Source: Klebsiella oxytoca NBRC 105695 (GTDB lineage Bacteria; Pseudomonadota; Gammaproteobacteria; Enterobacterales; Enterobacteriaceae). From it: a DNA stretch of 64,000 nucleotides. Below are positions 50,272 through 59,679 of this stretch, one piece after another. The number at the start of each line of letters is the position of its first letter. Within the stretch, counting starts at the first letter, position 1. The stretch covers positions 62,001 to 126,000 of the forward strand of contig NZ_BCZK01000012.1 in the NCBI RefSeq assembly GCF_001598695.1, in the 5' to 3' direction. The notes under the pieces were generated by a model, which made no database searches, was not told the DNA's origin, and saw only the letters and a program-made list of their open reading frames with translations. A program made the position numbers and the translations under genes.

Positions 50272-53037
50272 TTAAAACTCTTGATCTTCCTGAATAAATT
50301 CAGTTTCCCGCGTCAGAATATCGTGAATGTAGTACAGCTCTACGGCGGGGATTTTGACACTATATCCACTCTCTATGACACTAAAAGCCTCGCGGAGCGT
50401 CGCCAGCTCGCTCTGCGGACACTGCCTTCCGGAATAATGGGATGGCGAGGCGTTGCGGATCAGGCGCTCTATCAGACAGCTGATATGCACATACAGCGCT
50501 ACCTTGCGATCGTTAGGCACATCGCAGCCGGCCAGATGCTCATAGCGCAGTAAAAACTGCTCAACCTGATTGATCACTTTACCGGTATCGAGGATCGTCA
50601 CCGACTCGATCACCCGGCGCAGCGAGAAATTCTTCAGGATCAGGTTATTGATTTCGCTGACCTGCTCAGCGGTGGCCAGCTCGCCGAAGATGCGCATCAG
50701 CGGGCGGCTCCCTTCGCCGGAGATTAACGAATCCAGCGAAATCCACGGCAGATCGGCAAGCTGCGGGTCCAGGGTTCCGACGATCGCCAGCACCTCATAG
50801 CGGCTCAGCATCGGCTGCCGCCGCGCGGGATCGGCGAGCGTCTCCACATCGCATGCCACAATATCGATCCCCAGCGCTTCAGGGATGCTGGCTTTTAACA
50901 GCGCCGACAGATTCGCCGCCGCTCCCAGGCCGGTGGCGCAGGTCGTAAGAATCGCCCGCGGTTTGTCCGCTTGCGGGTAATAGAGCTGATGCTCGATCGC
51001 GAGGTCACCGCGGATCTCCCGGACGATATCTTCCAGCATGTCGCCCAGCAAAATTCGCTCGCCGACGTACATCGCCATCCCGGTCGAGACGTTATTAATT
51101 ATCGCCATCGGCGTCGTCAGCCGACGGTTAAAATGGCTATGAATGGCGTTCAGCGAACCCATATCGACCAGGATGACCAGTCCGGAGGCCAGCGCGTGAC
51201 TCTCAATATAGGCCATCACCTGGTTAGCAATAGCCTCCGGCGTGACATCAAGCGGCATATCGAATGACTCAAACAGCTGGCTTTTCAGCAACCGGTTCGC
51301 CACGTTAGCGATACTGCTGGCGGTGGCGTAACCGTGGGCGAGGATAATTGCCCGGGTCACCTGCTGCTGGCTAATGGCGCCATTTTTCTGTAACCACAGC
51401 ACCAGTAACAACAGGTCAATACGTCGGGGTTCAATGTCCAGCTTCAGCGCCAGCGCGGCGAGGATCTCTTCACAAAAGCGATACAGCAACGGATATTTTT
51501 GCGCCAGGAAATCCTCCAGCTGGCGGCTTTTCTCGTTGCTCATCGTCGACTGCGCCTGGCGGGAACGATGAATCAGGTAGTGGCTTAGAGCATAAATACA
51601 GTTGCCGTTAAACTGGATATTGAAGCGCTTTTCAAGGCGATAAAATTCCTCCCGCACCTGATGCGTTATCAGCAGCAGCATATGCGAACTCTGGGTATCG
51701 TGATTATCAAATATCAGCCGATCGAAGAGGGTTTCAATCTCCTCGCCCATGCTTTTTTGCGCTTCTTCCCAGAGCCTTTTTTTGCTCAGCACCGCCTCAT
51801 ACAGCGCGAGAACGCGGCACTGAGTATCATAAATCAGCCCCTGAACCGGGTCGCGCGCGCGCAGCAGCCAGACCAGGCTGGTCTGCGGTTCGATAAGCAG
51901 CGGCTCTTCATGGCCCATCGGTTCACTAAGCGCCGGCGTCGCGGCCATGATATTTTCCGGCAGATCGTGCAGCGTGACGTTCAGCTTCTCGCTGCCCGGA
52001 GCCCTGGCCCAGGCTGACGCAACGGCGTACTTAATCACGTTTTTTAGCTCACCGACGTTACCGCGATATACGTAGTGCGTCAGCACCTGCAAAAGCCGGG
52101 GCGTCAGCTGCAGCCGGGCGGCGAGCGTGCGCGCCTCCTGCCAGAAAAACTGCAGCGTGAGCGCTTCTTTCTCGTGGCGGCTGCGGGTCTGTAAATCAGG
52201 CAGGCTAACGAGGATCGGGATACGACGAATAAAGGTGGTCAGAAACGTGCTGTGAATATCTTCGGTAGTGGCAAACACCAGCCGCAGGGATATCGGCATC
52301 CCCTGCGCCGTTTCTCCCAGCCGATAGATCTCTTTGCGATCCAGCCAGGTGAAGAGCTTCTCCTGTCCCTGCGCATCCAGGCGGTGGACTTCATCGAGAA
52401 ACAGCACGCCGCCGTTTGCCGCTTCAAACGCCCCGGCTTTATCGCCCTGCGCGCCGGTAAACGCGCCTTTCACGTAGCCAAACAGGTTGGCGGCCAGCAG
52501 CTCCGGGTTGCTGGCATACTGGGCGCAGTTGAAGCTGACAAAGGGCGCATCGGGCGGCAGCAGTCCCTGGGCGATGGCAAACTCATGCATCAGCTCCGCC
52601 ATATAGCTTTTGCCAGTTCCGCTGTCGCCGACGATCAGTAGCGGCAGGCCACCGTTGGGATAAAACAGCGCGGTTTTCATCTGTTCGATCGGCTTGCGCA
52701 GGCTACCGTCATGGCCGGTAAGCAATGAAAAATGATCCGCCTGCTCCGGCTGTCGATCGCTCTCCGCGAGCAGCTCCACCATGCTGGCGTACTCGCTGCG
52801 GGAAAGGGGGAAAAACTGCTGGCAGAAGGTGGCTTTATGGAAAAAATAGACCGGACGGGTATTAATCTTTACCAGCACATCCTGGGCCACCAGCTGATTC
52901 AGATAGTGGCTGGCGGTATTTCTTTGCATGGCAAAACGCCGGGCCAGGTAGCCGGCGGTGAAGACCTCGCTCAGGTTATCCGGATCAAAAAAATCGGTCT
53001 GATTTTGCAGAAAAGCCAATAGTTCCGTTTTACGCAT
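50272..53037 (-). CDS. gfrR: LevR-type sigma-54 transcriptional activator with PRD and EIIA domains
   Basis: 921-residue PTS-controlled activator. N-terminal winged HTH (LARRFAMQRNTASHYLNQL, about 32-51), AAA+ domain with Walker A GDSGTGKS at 137-144, GAFTGA at 191-196 (sigma-54 contact) and Walker B VLFLDE at 211-216, then a PTS regulation domain (about 435-560), an EIIA-Man-like domain (about 580-690) and a C-terminal PRD. This order matches LevR/DgaR/GfrR. GAGGGGG precedes the ATG. It lies immediately upstream of the operon it should activate, on the same strand, but ends before the sigma-54 promoter. Confidence 0.88.
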   Translation of the reverse strand: MRKTELLAFLQNQTDFFDPDNLSEVFTAGYLARRFAMQRNTASHYLNQLVAQDVLVKINTRPVYFFHKATFCQQFFPLSRSEYASMVELLAESDRQPEQADHFSLLTGHDGSLRKPIEQMKTALFYPNGGLPLLIVGDSGTGKSYMAELMHEFAIAQGLLPPDAPFVSFNCAQYASNPELLAANLFGYVKGAFTGAQGDKAGAFEAANGGVLFLDEVHRLDAQGQEKLFTWLDRKEIYRLGETAQGMPISLRLVFATTEDIHSTFLTTFIRRIPILVSLPDLQTRSRHEKEALTLQFFWQEARTLAARLQLTPRLLQVLTHYVYRGNVGELKNVIKYAVASAWARAPGSEKLNVTLHDLPENIMAATPALSEPMGHEEPLLIEPQTSLVWLLRARDPVQGLIYDTQCRVLALYEAVLSKKRLWEEAQKSMGEEIETLFDRLIFDNHDTQSSHMLLLITHQVREEFYRLEKRFNIQFNGNCIYALSHYLIHRSRQAQSTMSNEKSRQLEDFLAQKYPLLYRFCEEILAALALKLDIEPRRIDLLLLVLWLQKNGAISQQQVTRAIILAHGYATASSIANVANRLLKSQLFESFDMPLDVTPEAIANQVMAYIESHALASGLVILVDMGSLNAIHSHFNRRLTTPMAIINNVSTGMAMYVGERILLGDMLEDIVREIRGDLAIEHQLYYPQADKPRAILTTCATGLGAAANLSALLKASIPEALGIDIVACDVETLADPARRQPMLSRYEVLAIVGTLDPQLADLPWISLDSLISGEGSRPLMRIFGELATAEQVSEINNLILKNFSLRRVIESVTILDTGKVINQVEQFLLRYEHLAGCDVPNDRKVALYVHISCLIERLIRNASPSHYSGRQCPQSELATLREAFSVIESGYSVKIPAVELYYIHDILTRETEFIQEDQEF

Positions 53038-53126
53038 CGCATCCCCCTCTTCACCTTACAGGGGCTTATGATGCGGGAAATCCGCCAACCATTGGCGCTT
53101 AATTTATTTTTTGCGGTTCAGAGCAC

Positions 53127-53158
53127 AAAAAAAACGGCGCCCAAATCCGCGGACGCCG
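53127..53158 (-). terminator. Terminator after uxaB
   Basis: Minus strand CGGCGTCC-N8-GGGCGCCG followed by eight T residues, starting 14 bp after the uxaB stop. Separates the L-galactonate unit from the regulator gene. Confidence 0.85.
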
Positions 53159-53171
53159 CACAACAAACCGA

Positions 53172-54617
53172 CTACAGCCGCCTCAGGGCCTCCCGCATCC
53201 CCGCGCTCAAAATCATTTCCAGATACCGCGTAACCTGATCGGCAAGCCCCGGAACGGTCGTCAGATCTTCACCCCAGTGCGCTGCATCCTGCAGGACTTC
53301 CGTGACCAGTTCATGCAGCGGGCGGCCGCGCGCCACCTGCGCCCATCCTTCGGCAAAACGGGTTAGCCAGACGTCATCATCCTGCAGCGGATAGGTCTGT
53401 CCCTCGCGCTGGCCGCGATAGAAGGCGATGAGCGCCGCCAGGGCAAACGTTAGCCGCGGCGGGATCGCGCCGTGCCGGCGAATATTCGTCAGCAGCTGCG
53501 GCAGGATCCGGGTACGAAACTTAGTCATGCCGTTCAGGGCGATGGAGAGCAGCTGATGGCGAATCCAGGGATTAAGAAAGCGCCCGGTCACGGCATCGGC
53601 AAACTGCCGTAGCTCATCGGCGGGTAAATCCAGCGCCGGGATAATCTCCTCGTCGATAGTTTGCTGCACATAATGGCGTATGGCCTGATCATGCATCGCT
53701 TCGCCAACAGTATCGACACCGCACAGCCACGCCACCGGCACCAGCGCGGTATGCGCGCCGTTAAGAATGGCAACCTTGCGCTCTTTGTAGGGCCGGATAT
53801 CCTCTACGATACGGATATTGAGCGGGTAGCGATCTAGCCGCAGCGTCTCCGCCAGCGCCTGCGATCCCTGGATGACGAATAACCAATAGTATTCGGCGGT
53901 ATCCAGGAAAGCATCATGGTAGCCCAGTTCCGCCTCCAGCTTTGCCGCTTCCTCGCGCGGATAGCCGGTGACGATACGGTCAACCAGCGTTGAACAAAAT
54001 GTATTGGCGGTCTCAACCCAGACGCGAAAAGCCGCGGGCAGTTGCCACTCATCGGCGTAGCGTAGCACCAGCGCCTTCAGGGCTTCGCCGTTGTAGTCGA
54101 TCAGCTCACAGGGGATAATCGTCCACCCCTTATCCGCTGCGCCGTTGAAATGGCGGAAACGTTCGAGCAGCAGCTGGGTCATCTTCGCCGGAAAGCTGAC
54201 CGGCGGCTTATCGTCAGGCCGGTCCCCGGCATGATAGCTAATACCCGCTTCAGTGGTATTTGAAAATACGAACTCAATCGCCGGATTACGAGCCAGCGCC
54301 AGATAGCCAGCAAAATCCTGCCAGGGGTTGATCTCGTTATTAACGGAGCGAATAATCCGCGCTTCGCTCACCGCCTCGCCACGTTCGTCCAGCCCGCGGA
54401 TCACCGTGGTGTAAAGTCCATCCTGGGTATTGAGCGACGGCGGAAACTCGGTGTTAATCGGGCGAATAATGGTCACCCCTGCCGCCAGATCGGTTTGCTC
54501 ATTCAGCCGATCCAGCTGCCAGTCGATAAACGCCCGCAGGAAGTTGCCCTCGCCGAACTGAATCACGCGCGTCGGGTAGTGCGGCCCGGGAAAATCTTGT
54601 CTGTTTAACGATTTCAT
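53172..54617 (-). CDS. uxaB: Tagaturonate reductase UxaB
   Basis: 481-residue member of the mannitol dehydrogenase family, closely resembling E. coli UxaB from end to end ([106 protein letters not shown]). It reduces D-tagaturonate to D-altronate with NADH. It is 11 bp downstream of lgoD, whose product is tagaturonate, so the two consecutive steps are co-transcribed. In E. coli uxaB is elsewhere on the chromosome. Confidence 0.9.
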   Translation of the reverse strand: MKSLNRQDFPGPHYPTRVIQFGEGNFLRAFIDWQLDRLNEQTDLAAGVTIIRPINTEFPPSLNTQDGLYTTVIRGLDERGEAVSEARIIRSVNNEINPWQDFAGYLALARNPAIEFVFSNTTEAGISYHAGDRPDDKPPVSFPAKMTQLLLERFRHFNGAADKGWTIIPCELIDYNGEALKALVLRYADEWQLPAAFRVWVETANTFCSTLVDRIVTGYPREEAAKLEAELGYHDAFLDTAEYYWLFVIQGSQALAETLRLDRYPLNIRIVEDIRPYKERKVAILNGAHTALVPVAWLCGVDTVGEAMHDQAIRHYVQQTIDEEIIPALDLPADELRQFADAVTGRFLNPWIRHQLLSIALNGMTKFRTRILPQLLTNIRRHGAIPPRLTFALAALIAFYRGQREGQTYPLQDDDVWLTRFAEGWAQVARGRPLHELVTEVLQDAAHWGEDLTTVPGLADQVTRYLEMILSAGMREALRRL

Positions 54618-54628
54618 AGCCTTTCCTG

Positions 54629-55651
54629 CTAAAAATGAATGACGCCTTTAATAAGCTGGCGATTGTTAATCACTTCGCTTTCGTAAATCTCGGCCAGCGA
54701 CCTGAAATCGTAACGGTGGGTCAGCATCATTCTGGCGGTCACTTTTCCCTCAGCCATTAGACGTCCGACTTTGGCGAAATCCTCTTCCGTCGCATTACGG
54801 CTGCCCATCATGGTTGTCTCTTTCTTATGAAACTCCGGGTCCGGGAACTGCAGTTCACCTTTAAACAGGCCAACAAAAATGATGCTGCCGCCGTGACGGA
54901 TTAAATTCACCGTGTTGTTCATCGCCTGCTGATTCCCCGTGGCATCGATCACCTTCTGCGCCAGCGAACCACCAAACATGTCACACAGCTGCTCGGTGAA
55001 TTGCGGGTCAGAAGGGTCGAGCGTGGCCAGACCAAGGTGCTGCGCCACATGGTCGCGCCGCGCCGGGCTGGTATCCGCCACCACCACCTGCGCCCCGTCG
55101 GCTTTAGCGATAGCCGCCGCCCCGAGACCAATGGGTCCCGCACCGACCACCAGCACCTGCTCTCCCGGCTGGATAGCGGCGCGACGCACCGCGTGGGCGC
55201 TGATGGCGAAAGGCTCAATCAGCGCTGCGGCTTCCGGCTCGACGTCATCCACCACCAGCAGATTTTTTACCGGCACGCAGAGGTACTCGCTAAACCCGCC
55301 GTCCCGATGCACGCCGATCACCGAAATTTTCTCGCAGCAATTAGTCCTGCCGCTCAAACAGGCCGGACACTGACGGCAGGCAACGTAAGGTATGACGACT
55401 ACCTGCTGTCCGCTTTTCAAGTTAAGAATATTTTTACCGAGACCGATAATCTCGCCGCATATTTCATGTCCGAGCACGCGTGGATAACTAAAAAAAGGTT
55501 GATTCCCTCCCCAGGCGTGAATATCCGTACCACAAATCCCCACCGTTTTTATTTTAATGAGCACTTCATCATCACCGGGAATGGGAATCTGGCGTTTTTC
55601 CCAGCGCAATATTTTAGGTTCCTGACAAACTAATGTATTCATCGACGTCAT
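54629..55651 (-). CDS. lgoD: L-galactonate 5-dehydrogenase LgoD
   Basis: 340-residue zinc-dependent medium-chain dehydrogenase. Catalytic zinc residues Cys40, His62 and Glu63 ([18 protein letters not shown]); structural zinc cysteines in [22 protein letters not shown] motif [21 protein letters not shown]. Matches E. coli LgoD (YjjN), which oxidises L-galactonate to D-tagaturonate. First gene of lgoD-uxaB, divergent from lgoR. Confidence 0.93.
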   Translation of the reverse strand: MTSMNTLVCQEPKILRWEKRQIPIPGDDEVLIKIKTVGICGTDIHAWGGNQPFFSYPRVLGHEICGEIIGLGKNILNLKSGQQVVVIPYVACRQCPACLSGRTNCCEKISVIGVHRDGGFSEYLCVPVKNLLVVDDVEPEAAALIEPFAISAHAVRRAAIQPGEQVLVVGAGPIGLGAAAIAKADGAQVVVADTSPARRDHVAQHLGLATLDPSDPQFTEQLCDMFGGSLAQKVIDATGNQQAMNNTVNLIRHGGSIIFVGLFKGELQFPDPEFHKKETTMMGSRNATEEDFAKVGRLMAEGKVTARMMLTHRYDFRSLAEIYESEVINNRQLIKGVIHF

Positions 55652-55790
55652 AATAATTGCCTCCGTATTTGTTGGCTTAGATATCGATGAAAAACAGAGG
55701 TGAGAATAAATTCATTGCAAAAATTGTGAAATCTCACGCACAAAACTGTTTTAAATCCGGCTTTAATAGCTAAAAAAATGGAGATGTATA

Positions 55791-56705
55791 ATGAGCCGCT
55801 CGCAAAACCTTCGTCACAACGTCATTAACCAGGTCATTAACGATATGGCGCGCGGCTTTCTTCCGTCGCCGCTGCCCTCACAAAGTGCGCTGGCGGAGAT
55901 GTACAACATCAGCCGCACCACCGTGCGCCATATCCTCAGCCACCTGTGCGAGCGGGGCGTATTGCGTCAGAACGCTCGGGATTATCAGATCCTTCGCCAG
56001 CCGGAGATGCAGGACGGCTTCGATGGCTCCAGCGCCTCGCTGGCCGAGCAGAACCGTCTCTTTGAGCAGGCGTTTTTCACCATGATTAACCAGCGCCAGC
56101 TGCGCGCCGGAGAGATGTTTTCCGAGCTGCAGCTGGCGCGTGCTGCCGGCGTCAGTCCGGTCGTAGTGAGGGAATTTCTGTTGAAATTCAGCCGCTACAA
56201 CCTGATTGAAAGCGAAAAGCGCGGCCAGTGGAACATGAAGAAATTTGAGCAATCCTGGGCTGAGCAGCTGTTCGAGCTGCGGGAAATGCTGGAAACCCAC
56301 GCGCTTCAGCATTTTCTCAATCTCCCGGACAACGACGCCCGCTGGCTGCAGGCGAAAACTCTGCTTGAGCGCCATCGCGCACTGCGTGACAGCATCGGCG
56401 ACAGCTTTCGTATGTTTTCCCAGCTCGATCGCGACTTTCACTCGCTGCTCCTGTCCGCGGCTGAGAATATATTTTTCAATCAATCGCTTGAGATTATTTC
56501 CGTGATTTTCCACTTTCACTATCAGTGGGATGAGAGTGACCTTAAACAGCGTAATATCATCGCCATTGATGAACATATGACCATCCTGAGCGCGCTTATC
56601 TGCCGCAGCGATCTGGACGCCAATCTGGCGCTGCGTAACCACCTGAACTCGGCGAAGCAATCGATGATTAACTCGCTCAGGCAGAGCGAATCCCTGGCTC
56701 ATTAA
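55791..56705 (+). CDS. lgoR: GntR-family regulator LgoR
   Basis: 304-residue FadR-subfamily GntR protein: N-terminal winged HTH (SQSALAEMYNISRTTVRHILSHLCERGVL) and a C-terminal FCD ligand domain (LFELREMLETHALQHFL, HLNSAKQSM). Very similar to E. coli LgoR (YjjM), which is needed for growth on L-galactonate. Between divergent lgoD and downstream lgoT. The 139-bp lgoD-lgoR gap should contain its operator. Confidence 0.93.
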   Translation: MSRSQNLRHNVINQVINDMARGFLPSPLPSQSALAEMYNISRTTVRHILSHLCERGVLRQNARDYQILRQPEMQDGFDGSSASLAEQNRLFEQAFFTMINQRQLRAGEMFSELQLARAAGVSPVVVREFLLKFSRYNLIESEKRGQWNMKKFEQSWAEQLFELREMLETHALQHFLNLPDNDARWLQAKTLLERHRALRDSIGDSFRMFSQLDRDFHSLLLSAAENIFFNQSLEIISVIFHFHYQWDESDLKQRNIIAIDEHMTILSALICRSDLDANLALRNHLNSAKQSMINSLRQSESLAH

Positions 56706-56883
56706 GTACCGATTAAAAACAGAAAATGATTATCAGCAGCACAGTTCTCAAAACATAATCCAGTGCCAGAAAAAAGGTTATTTATGCTGAAAACAAGTCG
56801 ACTTACTTTACTGTGAAATAGGTGGGTGGGTTTAAACCATTCGATGTCACTTGTCGTTCAAATAGAATAACCAGGAGTCAGGC

Positions 56884-58245
56884 GTGGAATCACGAAATAT
56901 AACTATCGACCCGCAGACAACCTTTGATAAAGGAAAGGCGGAGACTGCCAGCGTTCCGTTAAATAATACGTTAACGCGCAGCGCGCGCATTAAAAAAATT
57001 CAGACAACGGCAATGATCCTGTTATTTCTGGCGGCGGTGATTAACTACCTCGACAGAAGTTCATTGTCCGTCGCGAACTTAACGATTCGCGAAGAGCTGG
57101 GGCTCAGCGCCACCGAAATCGGCGCATTGCTGTCCGTTTTCTCGTTGGCCTACGGCATCGCCCAGCTCCCCTGCGGGCCGCTGCTGGACCGTAAAGGCCC
57201 GCGCATCATGCTGGGGCTGGGCATGTTTTTCTGGTCGCTGTTCCAGGCGGTCTCCGGGATGGTGCATAGCTTTACCCAGTTCGTGCTGGTGCGTATCGGC
57301 ATGGGGATCGGCGAAGCGCCGATGAACCCGTGCGGCGTCAAGGTGATCAACGACTGGTTTAATATTAAAGAGCGCGGCCGCCCGATGGGCTTCTTTAACG
57401 CCGCCTCGACGATTGGCGTCGCGATCAGCCCGCCGATCCTTGCCGCGATGATGCTGATGATGGGCTGGCGCTGGATGTTCATTACCATCGGCGTGCTGGG
57501 GATCTTCGTCGCTATCGGCTGGTATATGCTCTATCGCAACCGGGAGGATGTCCCCCTCACCGCCGATGAGCAGGCCTACCTTAATGCCGGAAGCGTCAAC
57601 GTTCGCCGCGACCCGCTGAGCTTTGCCGAATGGCGCAGCCTGTTTAAAAACAAAACCATGTGGGGAATGATGCTGGGCTTCAGCGGCATCAACTATACCG
57701 CCTGGCTGTATCTGGCCTGGCTGCCGGGCTACCTGCAAACGGCGTATAACCTCGATCTGAAAAGTACCGGGTTTATGGCCGCCATTCCTTTTCTGTTCGG
57801 CGCCGCCGGTATGCTCATCAACGGTTACGTTACCGACTGGCTGGTTAAAGGCGGCATGGCGCCGATCAAAAGCCGTAAAATTTGTATTATTGCCGGGATG
57901 TTCTGCTCCGCCGCGTTTACGCTGATCGTGCCGCATGCCACCACCTCTATCGCTGCAGTGCTGTTAATTGGCATGGCGCTGTTCTGCATCCACTTTGCCG
58001 GTACTTCCTGCTGGGGATTGATTCACGTCGCGGTGGCATCAAGAATGACCGCGTCCGTCGGCAGCATCCAGAACTTCGCCAGCTTTATCTGCGCCTCCTT
58101 CGCGCCGGTAGTGACCGGGTTTATTGTCGATACCACCCACTCATTCCAGCTGGCGCTGGTGATCTGCGGCTGCGTCACCGCCCTCGGCGCGCTGGCCTAT
58201 ATCTTCCTGGTCCGTCAGCCGATTAGCGACCCGCGTAACGGCTGA
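56884..58245 (+). CDS. lgoT: L-galactonate MFS transporter LgoT
   Basis: 453-residue major facilitator of the ACS (anion:cation symporter) family with 12 predicted helices. Motif DRSSLSVANLTIREELGLSATEIGALLSVFSLAYGIAQLPCGPLLDRKGPRIMLGLGMFFWSLFQ. Very similar to E. coli LgoT (YjjL). Start is GTG with AGGAG seven bases upstream. It is 178 bp after lgoR and could have its own promoter. Confidence 0.93.
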   Translation: MESRNITIDPQTTFDKGKAETASVPLNNTLTRSARIKKIQTTAMILLFLAAVINYLDRSSLSVANLTIREELGLSATEIGALLSVFSLAYGIAQLPCGPLLDRKGPRIMLGLGMFFWSLFQAVSGMVHSFTQFVLVRIGMGIGEAPMNPCGVKVINDWFNIKERGRPMGFFNAASTIGVAISPPILAAMMLMMGWRWMFITIGVLGIFVAIGWYMLYRNREDVPLTADEQAYLNAGSVNVRRDPLSFAEWRSLFKNKTMWGMMLGFSGINYTAWLYLAWLPGYLQTAYNLDLKSTGFMAAIPFLFGAAGMLINGYVTDWLVKGGMAPIKSRKICIIAGMFCSAAFTLIVPHATTSIAAVLLIGMALFCIHFAGTSCWGLIHVAVASRMTASVGSIQNFASFICASFAPVVTGFIVDTTHSFQLALVICGCVTALGALAYIFLVRQPISDPRNG

Positions 58246-58248
58246 ATC

Positions 58249-59085
58249 TTAACGCCCTGCTGATGGCAGGGCGCTCAGCGTTGCGCTCATTTCATACTGT
58301 TTTAATACCCCAGGCGTATAGCCGGCGGTCTGGAACAGGGGCGTAAAGCGTTCCGGGATGGTCACCGAGGTCCCGAGCCCTGGAAACTGTCGGGCAAGCG
58401 CCATCAGCATTTCCCGCCCTAGCCCGCGCCCGCGTGCGGCGGGCTCGACCCATAAAAACTGCAGCTGCGGCCTGCTGGATAAGGTCGCCAGCACGGCGAA
58501 AGCCTGCTGATGGAGGCTCAGCGCCCGGCACGGCAGGGTGCTGAAGGTGAGCGGGTCCATCAGCCACGGCAGCTGGCCATTAAGCTCGGCGCCGGCCCTG
58601 CGCGTCAGCGCCAGCACGTCATACTCCTGCAATACGGATGACTCCTCGCTCGCGGTCTGCGCGCTCAGATAGCCGCACAGCCCGTGCCGCACCTCGAAGC
58701 CCAGCGAGTGATACAGCGCTACCGCCGCGTGGTTATCGCGAATAACCTCCAGCCACATCCGCCGTACGCCCTGCTCGCGCAATGCATCCAGCAGCGACCC
58801 CATCAGCCGGCGTCCGACGCCCTTTCCGCGATACGCGGGTCGCATCGCAAATGCCGCCAGCCTGGCTTCATCGCCGCGCCGGGCGACAACGGCCATCGCC
58901 GCAGGGACATCACCATCCAGCCAGACGCAGGAATCCAGCAGGCTCAGCCCTTCGGCGCTAAAACGCTCGACAAAAACCTCTACCGACAGCGTGACGGGAA
59001 CCAGGTAATCTTCGAAACAGTCGCAAAGGATCGTCGTCAGCTGCGCGACGCTAAACTGAGTGGCGGAAACGGCGGTAAGCTCCAT
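58249..59085 (-). CDS. Tandem-GNAT acetyltransferase
   Basis: 278-residue protein with an N-terminal GNAT domain (acetyl-CoA loop YRGKGVGRRLMGSLL, then NHAAVALYHSLGF) and a degenerate second GNAT domain (RGRGLGREMLMALARQF, LFQTAGY) at 180-270. Function unknown. Convergent with lgoT, three bases apart, sharing a hairpin at 58253-58273 (CGCCCTGC-TGATG-GCAGGGCG). Confidence 0.75.
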   Translation of the reverse strand: MELTAVSATQFSVAQLTTILCDCFEDYLVPVTLSVEVFVERFSAEGLSLLDSCVWLDGDVPAAMAVVARRGDEARLAAFAMRPAYRGKGVGRRLMGSLLDALREQGVRRMWLEVIRDNHAAVALYHSLGFEVRHGLCGYLSAQTASEESSVLQEYDVLALTRRAGAELNGQLPWLMDPLTFSTLPCRALSLHQQAFAVLATLSSRPQLQFLWVEPAARGRGLGREMLMALARQFPGLGTSVTIPERFTPLFQTAGYTPGVLKQYEMSATLSALPSAGR

Positions 59086-59117
59086 ACATTTCTCCCGGAG
59101 GCTGCTATGCTGAGGTG

Positions 59118-59651
59118 ATGAAAACTAACACTATAACCGCCGCCGCGACGTTACGCCTGACTGAGGAGAGAGACATCCCTCTTCTGCCCGCCATTGAGCG
59201 CTCGGCGGCCCAGGCTTTTCGCCAGATTCCGGCGCTGGCCTGGCTGGCGGAAAGCGAAGTGATAAGCCCCGAGCGCCACCGCCTGTTCCTTGAAACTGAC
59301 CACAGCCTGCTGGCCGTGGCCGATGACCAACCGATAGGCTTCCTGCTGAGCGAACCGCTGGATGATGCGCTGTTTATCGTCGAGATCGCCGTTCATCAGG
59401 CATGGCAGGGGCGAGGCATTGGCCGCATGATGCTGGAGCAGGTCATTGAGACAGCCCGCCAGGCGGCTTATCCGGCGGTCACGCTCACCACCTTCCGCGA
59501 TGTGCCCTGGAACGCGCCGTTTTACACGCGACTGGGGTTTTCAATGTTAAGTGAGCGAAGACTACTGGCGGGACTGGCGGCGAAAAGGGAGCTGGAAACG
59601 GAACACGGTCTGCCGCCGGAGACGCGCTGCGCCATGCGCCTAACGCTGTAG
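59118..59651 (+). CDS. GNAT family N-acetyltransferase
   Basis: 177-residue GNAT protein: TLRLTEERDIPLLPAIERSAAQAFRQIP, acetyl-CoA loop QGRGIGRMMLEQVIETAR and YTRLGFSML. Substrate unknown. The ATG at 59118 lies in TGAGGTGATG, so the RBS is cramped; a GTG at 59115 is possible. Divergent from the tandem-GNAT gene by about 30 bp, and 28 bp ahead of the RpiR-type gene. Confidence 0.78.
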   Translation: MKTNTITAAATLRLTEERDIPLLPAIERSAAQAFRQIPALAWLAESEVISPERHRLFLETDHSLLAVADDQPIGFLLSEPLDDALFIVEIAVHQAWQGRGIGRMMLEQVIETARQAAYPAVTLTTFRDVPWNAPFYTRLGFSMLSERRLLAGLAAKRELETEHGLPPETRCAMRLTL

Positions 59652-59679
59652 CCTCCGGCGCTGATTTCAGCGGCGGAAT

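Noticed and set aside
55730-55745. CRP-like site in the lgoD-lgoR gap (GTGA-AATC-TCAC)
   Set aside because: The half-sites are separated by four bases instead of the six needed for CRP; it may still be part of a GntR-family operator.
57079-57936. 285-residue minus-strand open frame
   Set aside because: Antisense to lgoT and rich in His, Arg and Gln, as expected for a shadow of a membrane protein gene.
59107-59117. Minigene ATG-CTG-AGG-TGA just before the GNAT start
   Set aside because: Too short to support as a leader peptide without data, though it overlaps the ATG context.
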